This document shows, piece by piece, positions 59,269 through 64,000 of a stretch of 64,000 nucleotides of DNA. The stretch is from Novosphingobium sp. 28-62-57 (GTDB taxonomy: Bacteria > Pseudomonadota > Alphaproteobacteria > Sphingomonadales > Sphingomonadaceae). The notes below the pieces were generated by a model, which was not told where the DNA came from, did not search any database, and saw only the letters and a program-made list of their open reading frames with translations. Numbering within the stretch: the first letter of the stretch is position 1; every line of letters begins with the position of its first letter. The stretch spans positions 153,212 through 217,211 of the forward strand of contig NCGO01000003.1 of assembly GCA_002256985.1 (NCBI GenBank), written 5' to 3'. The position numbers and the translations under genes were made by a program.

Positions 59269-60913
59269 CACCAGTTTCACCGGATGCAGACCCGTCGAGG
59301 CTTAGCTTTATATCCAGCGGCCTGACGATCTTTTCAATGAAACCTACTTCGTCGTCGGTCAGCCCATAAAGCTTGTATAGGTCTTCATCCGTCCAGACTC
59401 TGTCCCAACTTTGCTTGGGCACGAAGGTGTAGACTTTACGTGTGGTGTCCTGCGAAGGTTTGTGCAGCAAAATGAGAAGACGTGTCAGGCGGCAAGTAAG
59501 ATATGCAAGGGCACTTTCAGCCTCCGCCTTGGACTCGAAGGGACCGATGCAGAGATATGTCTCAGACGAGATAGACCCCGGTTCGCCGAGGAAAGGGGTG
59601 CTGATAATGCGATGCGGGTAGGTGTCGCGATTTCCCGTTCCGGGGGCCGCCCGCCCAGTAAAAATCTTCCATTTGTCGATGTAATGGCAGCCGGTCGTTA
59701 TCGAGTTTCGCGCGACGTAGCCAGTTCCGCCATTTTGATAAATAAGCAGGTCATCGCTAGAGGAGCGATTGGCTTTTCCTTTGAATGTGGTGTCTAAGCC
59801 GAATGGCTTGCGCGAGCTAACCAGCTGGTCGAAACGCCGACCATTAGGAAGGCTCAGAAGGTCACCTTTACCAGATTCACGTTCCATCACCTTCTTGAGG
59901 ATGGAAAGACCCTCATTGAATCGGATAAAAACGTCAGCTCCGGGCTCAAGAAGAAGACGGGTAGCGGTTGATTCCGGCCAATCCTTGAAGCGTGTAGTTA
60001 CACTACAAAGTCCCCTGTTTTCCCGATCCCAAAGGAAGTAGCAAACTCCTCCCTTCAATCCCACGCCGGGAAAAACGTCAGCAGCGCTCAAGAAATCGTC
60101 AATTGAACGCAACCTATCATCCTCGAGCATAGCCTCTCGGAAATCGTCGAGCCCCTTGCCGCCCGAGAACCATCGCGCTGGGATAACCATGGTGAGGAAG
60201 CGCGGCTCCAGAGTTTTTGCCTGCTCCACGAACTTTTGGTAAATTGGCGCAGCACTAGTGCCGTGCCCGCCATCGTCTAGCTGATAGGGCGGGTTCCCAA
60301 TAATCACGTCGAACTGCATTTTTCCTCCGAAAAGCTCGGCAACCCGAGCCTTAATGTCTGTCGCGTGGATGAACGCGTAAGCGTGGGTTTCAAGGCCCTC
60401 ACCTCGCCCGAGCGAGCCTTCGCTCGCTCCGCAAAACTCGCATTTCCCATCCGCCCATGTGTGCTCGGTCCGCTCGAACCATATGTTTCCGTCTTCGCTC
60501 GTGAAGCTCTTCACGACCGAGTGCTCGCCCATGGCGTGCTTCGAGCAATAAAGGCTCCGCCGCGCCAAAAGCGCGGTGATCTGCGTGATGCCGATCCCGA
60601 ACACCTGCTTGGTCAGGATGTGATCAACCCGCTCCTGCAGGTCCGGGATTTCGGCTTCCAGCCCGTCGATTAGCCGCTTGGCAATCTCGCGTAGGAACAC
60701 GCCGGACTTGGTGAAGGGATCGAGGAAGGTGACCGTCTTGTCAGCCCAGATGCTTGACCCGCCATTGCTCGACGCCCAGGCCTGCTGCAGCGTATCGAGC
60801 ATCCGGTTGGCGAATTCGGGCGGGGTGAAGACCTCGTCGTTCGACAGGTTGGCGATGCAGCTCAGTACGTCCGGGTTGCGGCCCTTGAGGGTGAAAGCTA
60901 CCTGATCGTTCAT
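59261..60913 (-). CDS. Eco57I-type N6-adenine methylase subunit
   Basis: This 550-residue methylase has SNDEVFTPPEFANRMLDTL (24-42), motif I FLDPFTKSGVFLREI (63-77) and motif IV IIGNPPYQLDDG (205-216, NPPY). A CXXC pair at 158/161 (CEFC) could bind zinc. The C-terminal half (about 310-550) is a target-recognition-like region. The ATG at 60913 overlaps the upstream gene's stop as ATGA; an extra 65 codons upstream lie in another gene. It methylates DNA adenine within the operon, and the helicase follows it. Confidence 0.85.
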
Positions 60914-61851
60914 CCCTGAGCCTCCCCTCGATCTAGCGCTGCCAACTCTCGCACCGTCATCGGCGGATAGCTCTTGGTCGGTTGGAAAATCTCGTGATGC
61001 CCAAGCCCGGCAAACAGCGACCGCTCCTCGCGCAGGCTTGCCATGCCGGTGAGCACGTCGAGCCGGAAGTCCCTGCGATTGAACTTGCCCTTCCCGAGAT
61101 AGCTCCACTCGACAACAGTGATCGGCCCGCCGTCCGCATCCTTCATCGTCATCGCATCACCGTGGATGAGATTGGTCGAAAGGAAGTGGCTGGCGGTACG
61201 GTAAAGGTCATCATCCTCGGTCAGGCCAAGGTATTGCGCAAAGACATCGAGCATGTTGCTGCGGCATTCCGCAATGTTATCGGCCAGCAGCTCGATCCCG
61301 TAGAGGCTGGCAAGCGCGACAAGCGCGTAGTGGCGTTTCTCGAATTCGATCTTGCCATAGCGGGCTTCAACCGCCGCCAGCTTGCGTTGCAGGATCGGCA
61401 CGAGGAAATTGCCGCTGCCGCACGCGGGCTCGAGGAAGCGGGAATCAATCCGCTCGGTCTCGCCCTTCACCAGATCTAGCATCTTCTCCACCAGCCAGGG
61501 CGGCGTGAACACCTCACCATGATCGGCCACGCGCTTCTTGGATTTGATGAGGTCGCTGCTGACGGACATGGGGCTGGGGATGGCTTTCGGAATAGGCATA
61601 GGCACAGTCGATGGTTGAGGTGCCTGAAAGGCAGCGATTTCCTGGTATTCTGCGCAATATCGCCCAATCATTTCAAGCGAGCGCAGCACATGGCCGGGGG
61701 GTGTCGCCATACCGTGGTCCCATTCTGCGACGGTGGCAAGCGGCACCCCAAATTCCCGCGCCGCGTCGGCAATCGACATTCCTGCGGCGGCCCGCCGGTC
61801 GGCGAACTGCAGTGATAGATCGATCGGGTCGGGCGCTTCGGTTTCCGTCAT
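60910..61851 (-). CDS. HTH protein with methylase motif I but no NPPY
   Basis: This 313-residue protein has an N-terminal HTH (MSIADAAREFGVPLATVAEWDHG, about 25-47), then VADHGEVFTPPWLVEKMLDL, motif I SRFLEPACGSGNFLVPIL and LSTNLIHGDAMTM. No NPPY motif is visible; the place where it should be reads VVEWSYLGKGKF. So it may bind SAM but lack catalysis, or act as a specificity or regulatory partner of the next methylase. ATG at 61851 is preferred over the TTG at 61872. It overlaps the Eco57I methylase as ATGA. Confidence 0.75.
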   Translation of the reverse strand: MTETEAPDPIDLSLQFADRRAAAGMSIADAAREFGVPLATVAEWDHGMATPPGHVLRSLEMIGRYCAEYQEIAAFQAPQPSTVPMPIPKAIPSPMSVSSDLIKSKKRVADHGEVFTPPWLVEKMLDLVKGETERIDSRFLEPACGSGNFLVPILQRKLAAVEARYGKIEFEKRHYALVALASLYGIELLADNIAECRSNMLDVFAQYLGLTEDDDLYRTASHFLSTNLIHGDAMTMKDADGGPITVVEWSYLGKGKFNRRDFRLDVLTGMASLREERSLFAGLGHHEIFQPTKSYPPMTVRELAALDRGEAQG

Positions 61852-61877
61852 AAGTCGCACATGCCAAGCCAAGTCCG

Positions 61878-63902
61878 CTAAGCCGAGGCGAACCGCACGG
61901 ACAATTCTTCCTCAAGGCCAAGCTCAGTCAGGGCGACCTTCATGCGCTCAAACTTGGTCTTCGAGTCGATGTTTCCTTCGATGAAATAGCCCTCGGCAAC
62001 CGGCACGGCCTGTCGCAGCTCGCCTGCGTTGGAGGTCAATTGGACCCTTTCCCCCAAACGTGTGCCGTGGAATGCCTCAGGCTGGAGCAGCAGCAATTGC
62101 TCGAACACCTGCGCGTAGAGCTTGGCGACCTGCGTCACCTCCAACCGGCTTCCGAGGAACACTGCATAATCTAGCCGTTTGAAGCGAGGCTCCTCGGCGT
62201 CGAAGATGCTGATCTCATCGCCTTCGACATCCATGGTAGTGGCGACATTGGGCGCCGGCCAGACATCGAGGAACCGTTTCGCAATGCGGTCGGCACGCGC
62301 TTCGACCTCCGCAACTCCCCAGCAATCAAGGGCCTGGAGGTCGCGGTTCAACCAGAGACGGCTGAAGCGATAGCCTTGCTCCCCGCCACCGTCGTTCATG
62401 TCACGCTTCTCGGCGAAGGTTTTGTTGCCGAGGCGCCCGTTGTTGCCTGAAAGCGTCAGGTTGCCTGCCGTGTTGAGGTACTTCTCGCTGAGCAGGGCAT
62501 ATTCTTCCGTGTTTAGCGTACCTTGCCATGCGGGATCGGGATTCTGCGGGAAGATATGCTCGATGGTGATGTCTGGGATCGTGACATCCACCGCCTCCCG
62601 ATTGTTGTGGTTTTCCAGACGCTCGAAAAAGTAAGTCCGGGTCCGGCTCTTGGTGCTGTAGAGGTCTTTCTCCCTTAGCATCGCTATGACTTCGGCGTCG
62701 CGGGGGAAGCGCTGCGTCCCGGTGCGCTGCATCAACGACCGCTCAATTGACGCCACGTAGTCGGCGGGATCGACCCGGTCGTACAAGCTCATGAAAATCT
62801 TGTTCAGAGCATTGGTCGGGAGGCTGAGAATAAATCTCCGCCAGACATAGCTTTGTACGAGCCGCAAAATCGCTGCGAACTGGTCTCTTGTGATGATGTT
62901 GAGCGAATAGTCTCTGTAGACCGGCATCAGAAAAGGGTAGGCAACGTTGATCTCGAGCGTCTTTATGTAGTCCAACTCGCGCGAGATGATTGGATCAGTT
63001 TCGATTTTAGGGTTGAGCAGCTTCGCATAGACGTAAGATAGTTCCAGAATTTCATCGAGAGCATCTGCAAGCTCTTGCGAGCTGGGAAACGGGAAGCGTT
63101 CTTTGAACTTCTCGTAAACCGCGCCCTTGTTCGGAATTTCCTTCTGCTTGAGCGTCAGGAAGTCGCGGATGAAATCCGAAACGCGGCTATCGTTGACCTC
63201 GAGATTGCGTGCATTCGCCTCAATCGGCTCCCAGAACTTGCGGAAAATCTGCTCCTGCTCACGGCGGGGCAGTCCCATGAGAATGTAGTTGCGGATGAGG
63301 TCAGCCTGGGACAGTTCCAAACCGGTCGAATTCAGGCTTTCGAAGATGCGCTGCGGGTTGTCTTTCCCCCGCTCCAGCGCAATTTCAACGAATATGAGCT
63401 TCGTGAGCCCCTTCAGAACAGTGTCGAAGTTGCCCTCGCTGATCCGGCTTTCAAAGAAACGGAAGTTTTCCAGAAGCCGCGAATAGCCGGAAACCTTTGC
63501 GCCCTCCTTTGGATCCATGATCTGGCGAAGGGCAGCCTTGTTGTTGTCGGTGGGCTTCAGCTTCAGCTTCTCAGCCTCATCCGCGAACTCATTGATCAAA
63601 TAAGTCTTATAGATGCGCTGGGCCTGCTGATCGCGACCAGTGGCAATCGCAAAACGATAGAGCGCGACAAGAATCAGCGTCAACGTCGTGAGGCGCTGCT
63701 GCCCGTCAATAACAGTGAGTTCACGCAGGCCAGACACTGTGTAGACGTCGTCATGTACATAGACGATGCTTCCAATGAAGTGCCCTGAAATGGACTCGTC
63801 CGTGCCAACGGCAAGGATATCGCTGAAAAGCTGCTGGCACTGGACGCGGGTCCAATCATAGTTGCGCTGGTATACCGGAATCGCAAATGCGGTCTCACTG
63901 CT
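61878..63902 (-). pseudogene. DUF262 (GmrS/D-like) gene truncated at its 5' end by an IS
   Basis: About 674 residues remain. The frame opens at FAIPVYQRNYDWTRVQCQQLF and carries VIDGQQRLTTLTLI, the nucleotide-binding motif of DUF262 (GmrS) proteins, FVEIALERGKDNPQRIFESLNSTGLELSQADLIRN and the DUF1524-like HNH ending TIEHIFPQNPD (about 440), NLTLSGNNGRLGNKTFAEKRD. DUF262 proteins normally have about 18-25 residues before the IPxYQR motif; here only seven remain before an IS end. The TTG at 63908 used to extend the frame lies inside the IS. The gene is therefore probably broken or uses a start from the IS. It would be the nuclease-type member of the restriction operon. Confidence 0.75.
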
Positions 63903-64000
63903 TGTCAATCGGCGTCCAAACGGGACCCCTTATCGGCGCGCAAAAGGGACCCCCTGTAAGGATCGCGCACGGTTGATGTGATGCGCTCCCTTGCGCTGCG
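63903..64000. mobile_element. Terminal end of an IS21-family-like insertion sequence
   Basis: From 63903 the sequence starts TGTCAATCGGCGTCC and has two spaced copies of a CCAAACGGGACCCC / CAAAAGGGACCCC unit, the multiple terminal repeats that IS21-family elements carry at their ends. The transposase genes lie beyond the window edge. The junction interrupts the DUF262 frame. Confidence 0.75.

Overview
The window is high-GC (about 64% by eye) DNA from an alphaproteobacterium. The order hda / DUF2066-like / purM / purN, the TonB receptor, and the hairpin repeats in many intergenic gaps (mirror copies of cgttcgtgtcgag, attcccgcc and ctccccattt) point to a sphingomonad, probably Novosphingobium or a close relative. 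The genus is inferred from general knowledge, not from a search.

Positions 1-37,560 look like ordinary chromosome. They hold two hot-dog thioesterases; cysE with a DUF2794 gene; hda and a membrane-anchored DUF2066-like gene divergent from purM-purN (PurN carries a fused MmcQ/YjbR domain) and an MFS transporter; a TonB-dependent receptor; ndk; a five-gene acyl-CoA degradation cluster (SDR, acyl-CoA dehydrogenase, CoA-transferase, thiolase, second acyl-CoA dehydrogenase); a tripartite RND efflux operon; HU; an acyl-CoA synthetase with an HD-domain oxygenase-like protein; tRNA-Pro(TGG); and a 10.4-kb gene for a giant autotransporter of about 3,480 residues.

At 37,565-37,614 there is a 3' fragment of a tRNA-Val(CAC) gene with no 5' half. 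This is the expected scar of an integrative element, and everything from here to the right edge is accessory in character. The element backbone is a RepC-like initiator, an unknown gene, a ribbon-helix-helix membrane protein, a MobF (TrwC/TraI-type) relaxase-helicase, ParA and a small ribbon-helix-helix partner. The first five reading frames of this block overlap stop-to-start. Cargo follows. There is a proteasome-like Ntn hydrolase gene (46,084). A three-gene minus-strand operon encodes an XRE regulator, a 57-residue protein and an ADP-ribosyltransferase-like protein (47,522-48,674). Divergent from it is a ubiquitin-like conjugation operon (48,761-51,593) encoding a triple ubiquitin-like/E2 fusion, a JAB-E1 fusion and DUF6527. 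Next come a serine recombinase with two ParB-like proteins, an HTH protein, a GIY-YIG-like zinc-ribbon protein, and a restriction-type operon (DUF262, an HTH half-methylase, an Eco57I-type methylase and a GIY-YIG helicase). At 63,903 the DUF262 gene is cut by what looks like the terminal repeats of an IS21-family element, which runs off the window.

The most interesting part is 46,084-51,593: a ubiquitin-like activation and conjugation operon beside a proteasome-like peptidase with the Thr1/Asp17/Lys layout, separated only by a toxin-like operon. With the adjoining restriction genes this reads as a defence island. The working link between the ubiquitin-like genes and the Ntn hydrolase is a hypothesis based on position and family.
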